A DNA stretch of 64,000 nucleotides from Gonium pectorale (GCA_001584585.1 LSYV01000003.1:1486851-1550850), one strand, 5' to 3'; numbered from the stretch's first letter, positions 42,872-56,071 are shown. The notes: generated by a model not told the origin, from the letters alone. Program-made: numbers and translations.

Positions 42872-45800
42872 ATGGCTGTGCTCGTCGCCATCGTCGCCGT
42901 GCTGTCCTGGCTAGCTGCGCACGCTCACGAAGTATGCGACCTCTCGGCGGCTCGTCTAAGCCTCAGCACCATGTAAGTCATTGAGGGCTGTGTGGGAGCC
43001 CGTGCACATTGCGAAGCGAGCTTCCTTTTCCTGCAATTGCAGCTGCGCCACGAGCAACATCAGTTATTCAGAGGCCGAAGCGCTGACTTTGAATGCGTCT
43101 AGCTGCTTTGCGGAGCTGGAGTCCAAGGTGGGCCGGAAACCCATACCGGTAGCCGCTTTGGCACGTGCGCAACGGCATACTCATTGTTACCCATTGCATT
43201 TCAAAGCAGGTTCTACGGGTGTACACACCCTTTGTGCAGCTCGTCCCCGTGCTGACGGGCGCTGGGTTGAGTTTCACCAAGCAGAGCGGCTTGAACGTAA
43301 CTATCGTCACCAACTCTGCATCGCAAGGGCCTATGCTCAACGTGACGCGGGAGATGAACCTCGATTTGCTAACGTATCACGACGGGTTCGTGGTCGAGGC
43401 GGAGGCGCTGCCAGAGCTGGCCGTGGCGGGGCTGGCGGCCCCCCTGGACCTCTTCATTATGAAAGCGTGAGTCTCCTCACCAGCCGCGTCTCAGTGCCTC
43501 AGGGCATAGGCTTTACGGCTTGCTGGCGAGGCGGCCGTGCAGCGGGGCCAGCGAGGCCGCGTGGGGGCCGGGAGGCATGTGCCCATAGCTACCCTGGCAT
43601 AAACGCTGAACGACAGTCTTACATGCCCATCCTCGTCGTTTGTCCGTCTCCCGATCCGCAGGCCAGCGCTCAACTGGTACCGCATCATCCGTTACTACCG
43701 CGGCTTCTCGGCCCTTCATGACCAGCAGACGTACGGCGTTCCCGTCGGTGGTGTTGGCCACATGATGTACTACCGCAAAGATGCGTTTCAGCGTTATAAC
43801 ATCTCTGTTCCGCGCACATGGGACGACGTGCTGGACATCGCCCGCACGTGGAAAGGCCGCCTTGATTTGAACGGGGACGGCACACCAGACTACACTTTCT
43901 GCGCCGCCCGCTATCGACGTGGGTGCCGGCCCGCCTTCGGCCTGGGCTTCTGGGCCGGCGGCGCTGGACGGGTGACACACTCGCTTGCGTCGGCGAGGGC
44001 GACGGGCAGTTGAGGCCGTATCCTTGCATTGTGATGCAACGGCTCACGCTTTGCTGCTTCGAGACATGGGGTCCATACATAGGAAAATACGCAAGCGCGG
44101 TCTATGTGGGCGAGGGCTCGCTGGACCGCCATGCCTGTGCTTGGCGCACACACCTAGGCTCAGCAGTCCCCCAGCGGGCCTGCACTCTTACTGGCGAAGA
44201 GTACGGCCTCGGCCACGGCTTCTAGGCCAAAGAACACTGCCTCAGCTCACGTCCCTCCCCATCACGGGTAAACCTCGCGGTCTCGTCCTCCCCACTCCGG
44301 ATCGACTTTTCCTGTCGAGTATTTCCCTTGCTCCTGCGCCTCTCTGCCATGCGGCTCCCTTTCCAAGCACATATTACCTCGTCTCACCTGCCCCATCCAT
44401 CCCTCCCCTCTCCCACGGATTGAGTAGCTCCCTTCTCCCGCCTTTTCGCAGTGTGCGGCAAGAACTTGCTCCTCAGTGTGGCGGCTTCGTACTTGCAGGC
44501 GCACGGCACTGAGGAAGGCTACTTGATCGACCCCCTGACGGGGAACACCCTGACAAATAGCGCTGGCTTTGTGCGTGCCATGGAAGTGTGGCAGGAGCTT
44601 GCCGCGCACAGCCCGCCGCAGGACGCGGCGAGGTGCGGCCAGACGCAGGACGCCTTTTGGAATGGCACTTGCCTCTTGACGGTGCTGTCGTGGGAAGCAT
44701 TCAAGGTGCGGGTTGCGGCATGGGCGACGGTCGCCGCTGCTGTTGCGGCTGGACCTGGGGTGAGGGATGGGCCTGTCGGGCTTCGGCTACAGTGCTACGG
44801 AGTGAGGTTGCATGACGTCACGGGCCCTCGCCGCGGGGCGTGGCCGTGGTGCAAGTTGGCAAACCCGTGCTGCCGGCTGGTAGCTGGAGCTGGCCTTGAA
44901 ACTCCGGCTTGTGTGCCTGTGCTGATCACATCCCTCATTGCATACGTTAACACTATCCATGCCGCTATCCATGCAAGACCGCGGCACTGGCCCTGGGGCT
45001 GCACTGTCCTTCTTTCCCTTCTCCCTCTGGCTGGTATCCCGGCTGCATCCTCTCTGCCGGTGCCAATGCCCGTCCGTTCCTCTCCCTGTCCTCATTGTGG
45101 CTCACTGCCAGGCGTACGCGGGCCCCGGAAGCGCGGTGCGCGACGTTTTGGGGGTGGCGATCTCGCCCGGCAGTGCTGAGGTGCTTAACCGCACCAGCGG
45201 CAACCTAGAGAGATGCACGGCTGCGCTCTGCCCCCACGCCGTGAGCGACCAGCAGCAGTCCACGGAGGTGAGGCCGAGCACGCGAAGCCCGGTGGCGGCT
45301 GGGGTCCGCGGGAGGTTGGGACCGCCCGGCGGCTGCTGGGGGGCTCTACGGCCTGGTGGCTGCGCAATCGCTTGAATCCGAGGCTGCTGCTGCAAGACGT
45401 TGGGGAGGTGGGAGGCAGTCGCTCAGGGCTGGACGGAAAGGCGTGGGGTAGGCGCAGCCTCCCTCGTCGGCTGGGCTTTGCACCCGACTAGGGCCCCACG
45501 TGAGTCATGGTAGCCAAATTCCTATGGCGCCGCGCCTGAGCTCACATGTTGACCCTGTGGCAGCCTGTGGCAGCTATATCTGCACCAGATGCCTGCAGCG
45601 GCACCTTGCCGCCACGTTGCATAGCATCGCGTGCACAGATGCACACGCCCCAACGCCCACCCTCTTTTGCGTTCCCCGCAGGGCAACGCCTCGTCCACGC
45701 GGGTGAATCACGCACCGTTCATGTTGGGCGGGCTCGTGGGCATCGTCAGCAGCCGCAACCCGCAGGAGGTGCAGGAGGCGGTGATGGGCTACTTCCAGAC

Positions 45801-48800
45801 GCTGTCGTCCGCCATGGGAATGCAGTACGTCTTGGAGCCTGGCTCGTGTGAGTACGCAGCCCCACGTACAGTGCTTGCGGCAGCGGCACAGCGGCCCTGG
45901 CGCTGTGGGTGCCAGTACACAGCTGCCCGTGCATTACTTAATACGGCTCAATTCGCTGCTTGAGGCCTGCCGATGCTGCCGCCAAGCCTTCCCACGGCCT
46001 TCTGCTGCCACCAAGCCATCCTCACCCCCGCCACCTCCTCGCCCTCGCCCATGCACCCTTTGCTCCCTCCCATCGCATTCTCTCCCGCCCCTGTCCGGCT
46101 CGCAGATATGGGGCCCTTCCGCACCGATCAGTGGAGCGACGCGGCGATGGGCGACTGGGAGCGCGCCAACTACAGCGCCGCCGCGCTGCCCGCGATGCAG
46201 GCCGCCCTCAAGCAGATGTACGCCTCCCCGAACCTGGCGCCCCCGCTGCGCCTGCCCGGTCAGGACCAAGTTATGGAGGCGGTATACAATGCCTCCGCCG
46301 CGCTCAACGCGGGCCAGTCACCGGGTGCTGTGGCCGCCAACCTGGATGCGGCTTTCAAGCGCATCCTGGCGGCCCGGTACCCCACCCCCGGCGTGAACGG
46401 CACGCCCGGGTACCTGCAGCTGTACCGCACGCAGCTGGGCTATACGGTGCCGGAGGCGGCGCAGAGTGCGCAGGTGCAGGCCGGGAGGGAAAGTGTGGGG
46501 CGGGTGCATTGCGAACATGCACGTACGTCGCAGTTGCTTGGCCTCTGCAGCGTTCTCAGGAGACTGATGCACCTCAGCCCGCTCCTTCCGCCGTCTCTCG
46601 CCAACCGCCTGCAGCTGCACGAACCTCGGCCATTCCACGCTGCCGCCACCCCGCTCGTGCCTGCGCGCTGCTGCCCCTCCGCAGCCGCCCCCCTCACCCC
46701 CTCACCGCGCGGCCACCGTGTCGCGCCAGACAGTGGTCGTGATATCTGTGGTGCTGGGCCTGGCGGCGCTGCTGGCGGCGGTGGTGGCCATGGAGGTGCG
46801 CAACAAGCGCCACCACAAGGACCTGCTGGGCAGGGTCAAGCCGCCGCTGGGGGACCCGGACACCACTATCGTGGTGGCGGCAATACAGGTGTGTGCGCAC
46901 ATTGCGGAGGGCGACAGGTGGCGGGCTGCGGCCTGCGCAGCACCCCGGGATGATTGAGGAGGGAGGGATCGAGGTGGAGCAGGAGGCGCACGGCGCACAG
47001 GAGGCACACCTGGGCTCGTTACTGTGCCCTTGCCGTCCTGTCCGCGCGTTGCCTTGATTGAGGATTGCTCTGGCACCCGTATCCGTGGCCCCGCGCCGAC
47101 GAACCTCGCACCCACTCCACGTCGCGTGAATGAACCTTAGGCTGGAGCTGCGGCCGGACACGCTGTGCTGGACACCTACTGCTCGGCCTCTTCACCACCT
47201 CAACTGTATGTCGTACCCGTCCCTCACGGGCCGGCCTTTCTCAATGTGCAGGATTTTGACGAGCTGTGGGAGGCGCTCATCTCCGACGCCAGCGAACGGG
47301 CGCTGCAGCAGTTTGGCGACCTGGTGGACGTGCTGCTGCGGCGGCACAGCGGCTACCGCGCCAGCAGTGAGGACGAAGAGGTGGTGGCTGCCTTCCACTG
47401 CCCACGCGACGCGTGCGAGTTCGCGCTGGAGCTGCAGCGGGGGCTGCTGGAGCTGCGCTGGCCGCGGCACGTGCTGGAGATGGAGCAGTTTAGGCCGCAG
47501 TACCTGGCGCAGACGTGAGGCGAGGGCGAGCATGGATGAGAGGGGAAAAGGAGGGGGGGGCCGGGGACGAACGACGGAAATGCCTGTTGGATGAGGACAA
47601 GAGGGGTGAGAGTGCGTGGAGACATGTCTAGGTGGAGGGAGGAAGGTGGAGAAGCAAGGAATGGGTCATCAATGTCTGTCTGGAGCGGATATGAAACGCC
47701 CGTGTCGCGCTGTCTTCCAATCGTATGCGCATGCCCTTGGCCCTCTGCCCTGTAGGAAACGCACCAGCTTCAGCCAGAGCTGCACTGGGCAGCGCCCGCC
47801 GGCGTTGGGTGGGCACATTCCGGTGAGTCGAGGGCTCCTGTACCGCAGGTGCACCCATCGGCCCCGTCAGGTTTGCGATGATCTGTCACGACTGCCAGGC
47901 CGCAGCAGTATTGGTTCAGGCTGCTACGGCGGTGGTGTGCGCTGCCGGAGGTTGTGTGCCTGCAATTGCGGTAATGTTTCGCACCCCTTGGCGCCTTGCC
48001 AGGTGGAAGACGATGACAAGCTGTTTTCTCTCGACACGGCCGCCGAGAACGTCCGCAGCTTTGGCGACCAGTGCGCCGCTTCGTGGACACCCGCGGAGCC
48101 CAGCGGCGTCGACTCGGAGCTGGCCTTCTGCGGCATTCGCGCGCGCGTTGGGCTGTGCGCCGTGGGCTTCAGCCGCCTGGAGCTGGAGGTTGAGCCGGGG
48201 CGGCGGAGGTACACGTTTAGCGGGGAGGCGGTGGATGTGGCGGCGGCGGTGGCGGGCGCGGCACAGGGCGGCATGGTGCTCATCCCGCAGAGCACTTTTC
48301 GCCAGCTGCACCTCGAAGTGCTGGCGGAGCACTGCCTGGTGAGCGGGCGGCGGAGCGTGGGGGGTCCCAGGGAGGTAGGAGAGAGGGCCGAGGGGGGCCG
48401 TAAACGTTTTTCCACTGACGGGCGGGGATAGCCATCTAAGGGGATAGCAGAAAAGATCGCGCAAGCTAATTGCTTAAGGTAGCAGAAAAGATAGCAAAAA
48501 CAGATACCGGGCTTTTGTACCAGCCAGCGGTACATACCTTACATTACAAGCCGTTTGGCTGGTACAAAAGCCCGTAAATAGCACGGGGCTGGGGTGAGTT
48601 TCCATGAAGACGGCTGGAGAGGCAAGGGGTGTGGGGCTGGAGAATCTCAATGTTTTGTGGGAAGCCTGCCCTGTGTTCCTCTTGCGTTTCCTGCTGCTGG
48701 CGGATGTTGCTGCTGGCAGCCCCTCCACCTCTGTTCCGCCTGCTGCCCCCAGTTCTGCCACCTGGGCGAGTACCAGCTGACAGCTGAGCTGCCGCCCATG

Positions 48801-51800
48801 GACCTGTACCTCGCACTGGACCGCGGGCTGCTGGGCCGCCTGGCGCTGTTCGGCCCGCTCAGCTGCTACTGCCAGTGGAGCCAGGGGGCCTTCGCGGCGC
48901 CCGTGCACTCGGCCAGCATGGTGTTCACGCACGTGGTGGGCGTGCAGACGCTGCTGGCATGGAACTACGACCTCATGCAGGTAGGGCGGCCGGGGTGACG
49001 GGGTTGGCGGACCAGCGGCTAGAGTGCCAGTGAGCGTGTACCTCCGATCCTCATCCCCCGCCCTGTTCCTGCGTAGTCTTATGCTCCACGCACACCAACT
49101 AATTATTGTCCGTCGCTGCACAGGGTGGTTTCCTAAGGCAGCGCCATGGGACGTCGCGCTCCTGAACGAGAGTTCTCAGCGCCTCCTGAGGTGCTGATCC
49201 CCTGCGTGCGCCCCTGATCCAACTGCCAACCCTGCCCCGCCCGCCCCGCACCCGGCTTACTCGCTTCACAGGACGTGATCGAAACGTTCACGCGGCTGGC
49301 CCAGGTGGAGCTGCAGCAGGCCGACGGCTACCTGGTAGAGCACGTGGAGGGCTTCATGCTGACCGCCTTCCACTCGCCCGCGGAGGCCATCCTGTGGGGG
49401 CTGCGCATGCAGGAGTTGATGCTCAAGGAGGAGTGGTGAGCGGGCAGGGTGGGGGGCAAAGCGTGGGCGGGGCGGGGCCGGGGGCCCCGTGCTACATCTT
49501 GGGGGCTAGAGGTAAGGCCTGGCGCGGGCCTGCCGCGAGTGCCGGATGCTTCCGTCAGGGGAGGGAGCTAAAACGTGTGCACCCGCAGTTTGCCCCCCTC
49601 GCCATTCGCGTGCGCACGTATTCCCCATCTGCCTTCATCTCGCTTGGTGCTTGCCCCTGCCTTGCACCGTGGCCAGGCCCGAGGAGCTGCTGTCCCACGA
49701 GCTGTGCGAGGAGGTGACCGTGACGGTGCCGGTGCGCGGGGGCGAGGTCACCTCGGCCACCGTGTTCCGCGGGCCACGCCTCAAGACCGGGATTGACATT
49801 GGCCAGGTGCTGGCGAGGCTGCACACGATGACCGGCCGCATGACTTATCGGGGCAAGGTGCGCATCGCACGCGGGCAGAAGGTCTTGCCAACGGAAGCGC
49901 CAGTGCGCCTTGCGTCCCGTATGGACCTTTGTTAGGTCGCGGTATGTGCCGGGGAGCCCAGGGCGGCAGCGGGAGCCTATGCATGCAGTGCCCAGCCTCC
50001 CATGGTTCGTCGCCCGAAACATGCGTCTCTGTGTGCTGACCGTTGGCGGTCATCTTGCGACCTACTCCTTTCTGCCTACGCAGGTCATGAACCGCGCTGC
50101 GCGCATCTCGGCAGCGGCCAGCTCCGGGCAGGTGTGTTGACTGCCACACAATCCTCCCGAACTGCCGAGCTACCCGGCAGGGGTCCTGTTGGTTGGCGCA
50201 TAATTGGGCGACGGCTCATCAGGGGGAAATCCCGACAGGCAACGCGGTCCTGGCCCCCCAACGCCACGCGCCATGCTTTCAATCCTCAGGAAGTTTCGGG
50301 CCCGTGTGCGTGCAGGTGCTGTGTTCCGCCGAGGCGTGGGACTCTTGCACAGCCGCCGCGTCTGCGGCTATGCGGCTGGTGACGGCCACCAGCCTGGGGC
50401 TGTTTCAGCTCAAGGGCATCCAGGAGAGGATAGAGGTGTTCCACTGCACGTGAGTGCTTCCTGTGGGGGGAAGGGACTTGGCCGGCGCTCCTAGCTGCCT
50501 GCATGTGGGTCATGGTCTGTCTGCTTTAGGGCACTATTTGAAGTGCCTGATACCCTCGCGGGGCACCCAAGCTTCCCCCTGACGTGCATGGACCCGCCCA
50601 CGCCTTGCCCCCCACCCCCACAGCTACCAGCGCCAGATGCCCAGCTCCACGCGCCGCAGCTCCACCGTCAGTGTCGGCATCGCGTCCTCCTCGGACAACC
50701 GCCGCAAGTCTGCGCTTGCGCTCTCCTCCGTCTCGCACATCTCACACTTCACTTCCCACCGCACCTCCCAGCACACCAGCGCCGCCGTGGACACCTCCAT
50801 GTCAGCCTCCGACCTGCAGCGTCGTGCCTCTGCCGCATCGTCTGCCGCTGTGCTGCCGGGCGTCCGCGGAGGTAGCGTCATGGGCGGAGGACAACTTGCT
50901 GACATGCTCCACCTGGTGGGGCTCGATCAGGCCGCGGCGGGGGTGCTCGGCGGCGGCGCCGTGGCGGCCGCCGCCGCCGCAGCGATGGGCCCGGTCGGTG
51001 GCAGCTACCCCGGGGCGGCGAGTATGCTTGCGACGCGGAGCAACCGGAACATGCTAGTGCCGCTGCTTGGGCGGGAGGGCAGCATGAGCGGCGGCGGCGG
51101 CAGCCCCGCGGCAGCGGCAGTCACGGGGACACCTCCGGGGACCTCCCCGCTGATGGCCCTCATGCCGGCAGTGGCGCTGACGCACATGTCCCAGTCGAGC
51201 CAGCGATCAAACTGCAGTGGCAGCGGCGGAGGCAACGCCCCAGCCGCTGCCAGTCGCGTCGCCCTGGCGGCGGTACTGCAGTCGCGCACCCGCTCCGCCT
51301 CCGCCATCCATCCGAACAACCATGTGGTGAGCATGCGGTCCCATTCGGCGCGCGCGCGTCGCCACTCGCCGCTGGCTGCCTCGGGCGTCCCCTCGTCTGA
51401 GCCGCAGACGTCCGTCGCCGTTGGCTCGCCGCTGGGCCGGCGGCCCGCCGGCACCGACCAGCCGGCGTCTCCGAAGGCCGCGGCTGCGCTGGAGGTGCCC
51501 CACCGCATTTCCATGAACAGCGTCAGTGGCCTCAGCGGTGAGAGCGGCGCCCTGTCGGCCGGGGAAACCAAGGGCCAGGACGGCGGCAGCAGCATCCTCG
51601 GTGGAGGTGGAGGCACCGCAGCCGGCGGACCCGGGTCTACGTTGCTGTCTGGCGACCTGTCCCGACCGACACCGGAGCCACTCCCGATGTTTGCGCTCAT
51701 CCAGCAGGCACCCTCCTTGGCAGGTGGGGACAGCCACGCCACAGGCCACGAGCACACCATCGCCGCCGCAGCCGGCGGTAGCGCCGGCGTCACCGGCGCC

Positions 51801-53861
51801 AGCACTGGTATCACACTGATCGCAAGCCTGGGCCGCATCGTGTCTTCCCGAGGTGGCGCAGCAGTAACAGCAGTGGCCGCGGGGCTGGAGTCTGGGGCGG
51901 GCGCGGCCCACGACGAAGGCCCATCCCTCAGGGACGACGTCACGGCCCCCACGGCCATCGCCGCAAATGCCGATTATGCGGGAGTGCTGCACACTTATCA
52001 GAGTGAAGGAGAACGTGACGCGGACGACGGCGCTCAGGTGGAGACGCTGGACGTGACGGTCTCTGTCAACGGCATCGGCCGCCGGGCACTGTCTGGCAAC
52101 TTGTCCAGCACCGGCTTCCTGGGAGGGCTGGGCTCGGGGGTCCTGGGCGCGCTCGGATCCTCAAACAGCCGCGGTTTCAGCCGCAATACCTCTACCGGCC
52201 GTTTGCAGTTCATTTTTTCTGGCGTCATGGCCGGCGGGGGCGGCTTGGCTAGCGGTGCCAGCCAGGTCACCGGCGTCGGCTCCCAGGGCTCGAGCTTGCT
52301 TGGCATTCCAATCGCGCACGCATCGCAGGCGCGGCTGCTTGGAGCCCCCGGCGAGTTCCCTTTGTTTGTGTCGCCGCAGCCAGCGACCAATGGCCTGATC
52401 GCCGCGGGGGACAACGCCGGCAGCAGTGGAGGCCGGCACAGCGGTTCCGTGGGAAGCTTGGAGATGTTCCTTCCCATGCCTCTGCAGTCGGGTGAGGGCC
52501 GAGACGCTGGCTCAGGTGCGGAGAGCCAGGGCACTAACAGCAGGGTCGCCAATGCGGATAGCACAACAGCGCGGGCGGCTGCCGGCAACACGCAGGCGGG
52601 TGAGGAGGAGCTGACCATGCTAGGGCTCCGCAGGGTTAACGACATGGCAGCAGTTCCAAGGCGGGCCCACGGGTCGGTTCACACACGGCGACTGGCGGCC
52701 GTGGCGAGGGTCATGAGGCGACCGGGCAGCAGCGGTAGGATGCAGCTGCAGATGGGCGGGTCGGCCGAGCCGCTGCCTGGCTCCGGGCACATGGTGGCGC
52801 CCCCGGACGACATGAGCACAAGAGGCTTCGTAAATGGTGTCGCGGCCAGCGTGACGGTAGGCATAGGGCCACAGGATGACCGCGGTGATGTGGCAGGCAC
52901 CAAGGATGGCCCCAGTAGTTCGGCGGTACCCGATCAGTCGCATCCTGCGCATGCCGCGACCCACGCGTCTGGCCGCCGGGACCTCAGCGCCTCGGCGGCG
53001 GTCGTTGTCGCCGGCACCGGCAGCAGTGGCGACCGGGGAGGCGGCGGCGGGCAGAGCGGCAGCCTCCCGAGCAGCGCGCCCACCGAGGGCGACGCCGGCC
53101 GCGTCGCGATCAGCTACAGCGGCGGCCTGCGCGCGGCCCGCACCGCCAGCGGCATCCCGCATGTGGCCGTGGCCTCGCCATCTAGTCCCTGGATTAGCGA
53201 GTACTCGGACGGCAGCAACGGCCGCCTCATAGTCCTGCGGGGCGCCGGCTCGGGCGCCTCCAGCGCTGTGAGTGCACTGGCTGCCGGCGCCGCCGGGGTC
53301 GGAGTTGGGGTCGTGCGCCCCAAGGAGCACGTGCTGCAGCTGGCAGGGGGCGGCTACGCGCGTGAATCCGGGGATACGACGATGCCGGGTGCTGGCAGCT
53401 CCTACGACTGTTCCGGCTTGAGCCAGGAGGTCGACGGGTCAGCGGGGCAGGCTGTACGCGACGAAGCGGAGCAAGTAGACCATACTGAAGCGCCGGCGGC
53501 GGCAGAAGTGTGCGAGCGTACGCACGCCGAGCGCACTGACGGCACCTCTGTCCAAGCGGCCGCCGCTGCTGATGCGTTCGGCGTAAGCGTGCCGCCGGCG
53601 GAGTACGCGGCCGCCGCCGCTGCCTTTGGAGTTGGCCCTCCGCCGCCCGGCATGGCCGCCGCTGCCGCGTGCGGCCTGGATCCCTCATCTGCCGACTTCG
53701 CGGCAGCCGCAGCCTTCGGCATCATACCCCCTGCGGGTGGCCTGCGTGGCATGTTGGTTGGAAGGGGAGAGGACGTCGCGGGCCCAACGCCCGAGCAGCT
53801 TCAGATGGCATACACGCTATTGGGAGAATCGCACCATGCTAGTGGTGGAGCCTGGCATTAG
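42872..53861 (+). CDS. Receptor-type tandem class III cyclase-like protein with SBP sensor and giant C-terminal tail
   Basis: Inferred exons: 42872-42972, 43043-43127, 43210-43466, 43662-43918, 44452-44705, 45112-45267, 45682-45847, 46106-46473, 46730-46888, 47252-47514, 47756-47822, 48003-48338, 48753-48980, 49272-49435, 49677-49857, 50084-50131, 50316-50449, 50624-53861 (2,153 aa, all phases agree). Signal peptide AVLVAIVAVLSWLAAHAH; SBP-like ectodomain to about 545 (MYYRKDAFQRYNISVPRTWD); helix VVVISVVLGLAALLAAVVAM; cyclase domain 1 about 590-820 (HSGYRASSEDEEVVAAF, GRRRYTFSGEAVDVAA); domain 2 about 870-1075 (GYLVEHVEGFMLTAF, GRMTYRGKVMNRAARI). Domain 1 has lost most metal and catalytic positions. 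The last exon codes about 1,075 residues rich in Ala, Gly and Ser, with serine/arginine patches near its start and three AAAAAFG-type repeats near its end. Paralogue of 558-8414; nucleotide product, if any, unknown. Confidence 0.85.
48508..48574 (+). other. Perfect 19-bp hairpin in intron 12 of the second cyclase gene
   Basis: Arms CGGGCTTTTGTACCAGCCA (48508-48526) and TGGCTGGTACAAAAGCCCG (48556-48574) are perfect reverse complements around a 29-nt loop. They lie in the intron between exons 48003-48338 and 48753-48980. Two copies of AGCAGAAAAGAT precede it. It could be a foldback repeat, a small-RNA precursor or a structural element. Confidence 0.9.
53590..53740 (+). repeat. Three-copy coding repeat in the cyclase tail
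   Basis: Three imperfect protein repeats of about 18-20 residues, each a run of four to six Ala followed by Phe/Cys-Gly, then Pro-rich sequence (AAAAAAFGVGPPPPG, AAAACGLDPSS, AAAAAFGIIPPAGG). They fall close to the C-terminus of the protein. Confidence 0.7.
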
Positions 53862-55613
53862 TTTCATATGTTGGTGTGCAGAAAGGTTGTGCTGTATGGC
53901 GTGGTGGCTGGATGGGTGCGGCTGATGGCTTTGGTCGTATCTCTCCCTACATTTCTTGGCGGTGGTGGCATGTGCTCCGGTGAGCGGGTATGGGGAAACA
54001 TCGGCCCTGGGGCCTGTCGGTGTGCGGGGCAACGGCGGAGTGTCTTTTTAAGGCCAAGCGTGCTGCTGTCATGCCAGTTGCTCTCCTGCCTGCGTCTGGC
54101 TGCTCGTCTTGCAGCCTCATTGAGTGAAGAATTACAGGGTAGGGCGGTTTGAGAGCTTAAAGGCCACCGCTGCTGCTAATGCAGACATTCGTGATCCTGT
54201 CATGTTAGGAGAGGTCTTAGTTTCTTCCTTGTGCGTTCTGTTGAGCCAGCTGCTGGTTCTCCGCGACTCTGACTCTGAAGCCGCTATGTGAACCGCCAGC
54301 ATCTGCATACCGTACATCGATGACATACTTATGCGCATGAACACGTTGCACCGCGCTGTGGTTGGCAAGACCCAGTGTGCGGACCGGACGCTGGGTTGGG
54401 ATGAGGTGCAGGCTTTCAACTCTCGCGTCGCAACGACGTGCACGGCGCACGCTACTGAGAGCTGAGTGCCGTGCGGTGATGGGCGCCTGCCCAGCGCTGG
54501 TGTTGTGAGACACATCTGCATGGCTGAAGTCCGCTCTCACCCCAACGATTCCGGTGTTTCGCTAACGGATTTGTGTTCCACCTCGGTCAAGTGAATGGGG
54601 CCGCCAAATGGTGGCTATTGGAAGGTCAACTGAACTTTAGTAAGCTCCGGGGAGCGCGACGGGGTCCTGCAAGCTGCAAGCACCCGGTGCAGATGTTGCA
54701 GGAAGCTCGGCAGGTGAGCTTTGGTAATTCAAGTTTGACCCTTAGTCATAAGAGGAGAGGCTTCGCGCTCGGCGTGGGCTGCTTCTAAGTCTCCATCAGG
54801 GGCCAACAAGGAATGGTTTCGGAACTGCATCATTTATTTGTTGATGGCGACGTTGTGTGAGTAGGAGATACAACCTACTCGATACTGCATGGCGAGTTTA
54901 TAAAGGGAACAGTGATGCGCGTCCAAACTCGTTTTGGAGCAGCGGCGGGCTGTGCGCTTAAGGAAGGGGCGGTTCCCGAGGCCAATTCATCCTATTTATT
55001 CCCGCGTTCGGTCGTCACATTACTGCCCTGTGTGTGTCAATAGCATACTGACTGGCATCAGGTACGGTAGCAGGCCGACCCACCTGACTACACATGCGGG
55101 CTGTCCGTGTAACGCACATCCTGTTGTTAGTGGTTGTGAGTGGTCATGTTCTGCAGAAAAGTTTGTGGATTAATGGAGCCGGCACGGAGCAACTATGCCA
55201 TACCAATTGTCGATAACTCAAAAGCATTGTTGTTACAATCATTGCCGGGCGGGCGGGGTCACTACTGTTAGCCACTGTACGGGCGGTTCTCATGACAGAG
55301 AAAAACAGTGAAACGTCTTGTTGGACAGTTTGCCGCACAAAGTGGTGCACCTACAGCGAGGCAGGCCTCCAGCATTACGCATTCGGGTGTGCGCCCACGT
55401 TCACCGGTAGCCCGACGCCTGTGCCCTCCAGGACAGCATTCGATGCACAAATGTGCTATGCGTGAGGCACATTGGGGAGAAGCCTTCAACCCATGTCGGT
55501 GAAAGACCCTACCGTCAATTGTGCGGCCCAAATTTGGCAGGAATGGGCTGGGAGCTGGGACCGGCCTAACTACCCCAACCCAGGCGACAACAGTCACGGC
55601 ATTTGCCGACAAA

Positions 55614-56055
55614 ATACCGTAGTGACCATATGTGAACTGAATTAACCAGGGGAGATTGGATTAACGGAACTATACTTACCTCCCCCAATTGACAACGCGG
55701 AGTGAAACGTTTTTTGGGATTGACGAGTCGCAGTGCGAGTTTCATGCCCCAACTGACACGCGTGTAACCGGCCCAGTACGCTTCTGACCGCTTGCACGGT
55801 GCTGGAAGGGTTAGCCGTACCGTACATACCACAGAACCCGTTGCGGCCTCACTACCAGATACTGTTACAAGACCGCCAGTTCGTCACAATAGGCCTACCA
55901 GGCGAGGGCGGGCGGGACGTTCGAACTTTCTGCCCCTAATTAACAACCGGCGGGCGGGCGGAATTTATTCCCCAATTGACAACCCCTCAAAATTGTCCGT
56001 TGGCATATTCCTTCCAACTCCATTTTTGTCAATTACATTCTGGTCACTACGGTAT
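55614..56055. mobile_element. Possible MITE-like element with 14-bp inverted ends
   Basis: ATACCGTAGTGACC at 55614-55627 is repeated in inverted form (GGTCACTACGGTAT) at 56042-56055. The sequence inside each end is also weakly similar, and CCCAATTGACAAC occurs twice within the 442-bp span. No transposase frame is present, so it would be non-autonomous. I cannot see a clear target-site duplication. Confidence 0.4.
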
Positions 56056-56071
56056 GGATTTCGCACAGAAA

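Noticed and set aside
47878..48342. Alternative frame through the cyclase exon at 48003-48338
   Set aside because: Direct joining of 47514 to 48003 forces an Arg/Pro/Thr-rich frame with no cyclase features. Inserting the small exon 47756-47822 restores the frame with YTFSGEAVDV.
51005..53330. Long open frames on the minus strand (317, 261, 236 and 203 codons) opposite the last cyclase exon
   Set aside because: They are shadows of the G/C-rich plus-strand exon, show no family resemblance and have no splice logic; the plus-strand frame runs uninterrupted for 1,074 codons and joins the cyclase exons in phase.
54132..54521. 129-codon minus-strand open frame after the second cyclase gene
   Set aside because: No recognisable features or splice context; probably chance within the 3' flank.
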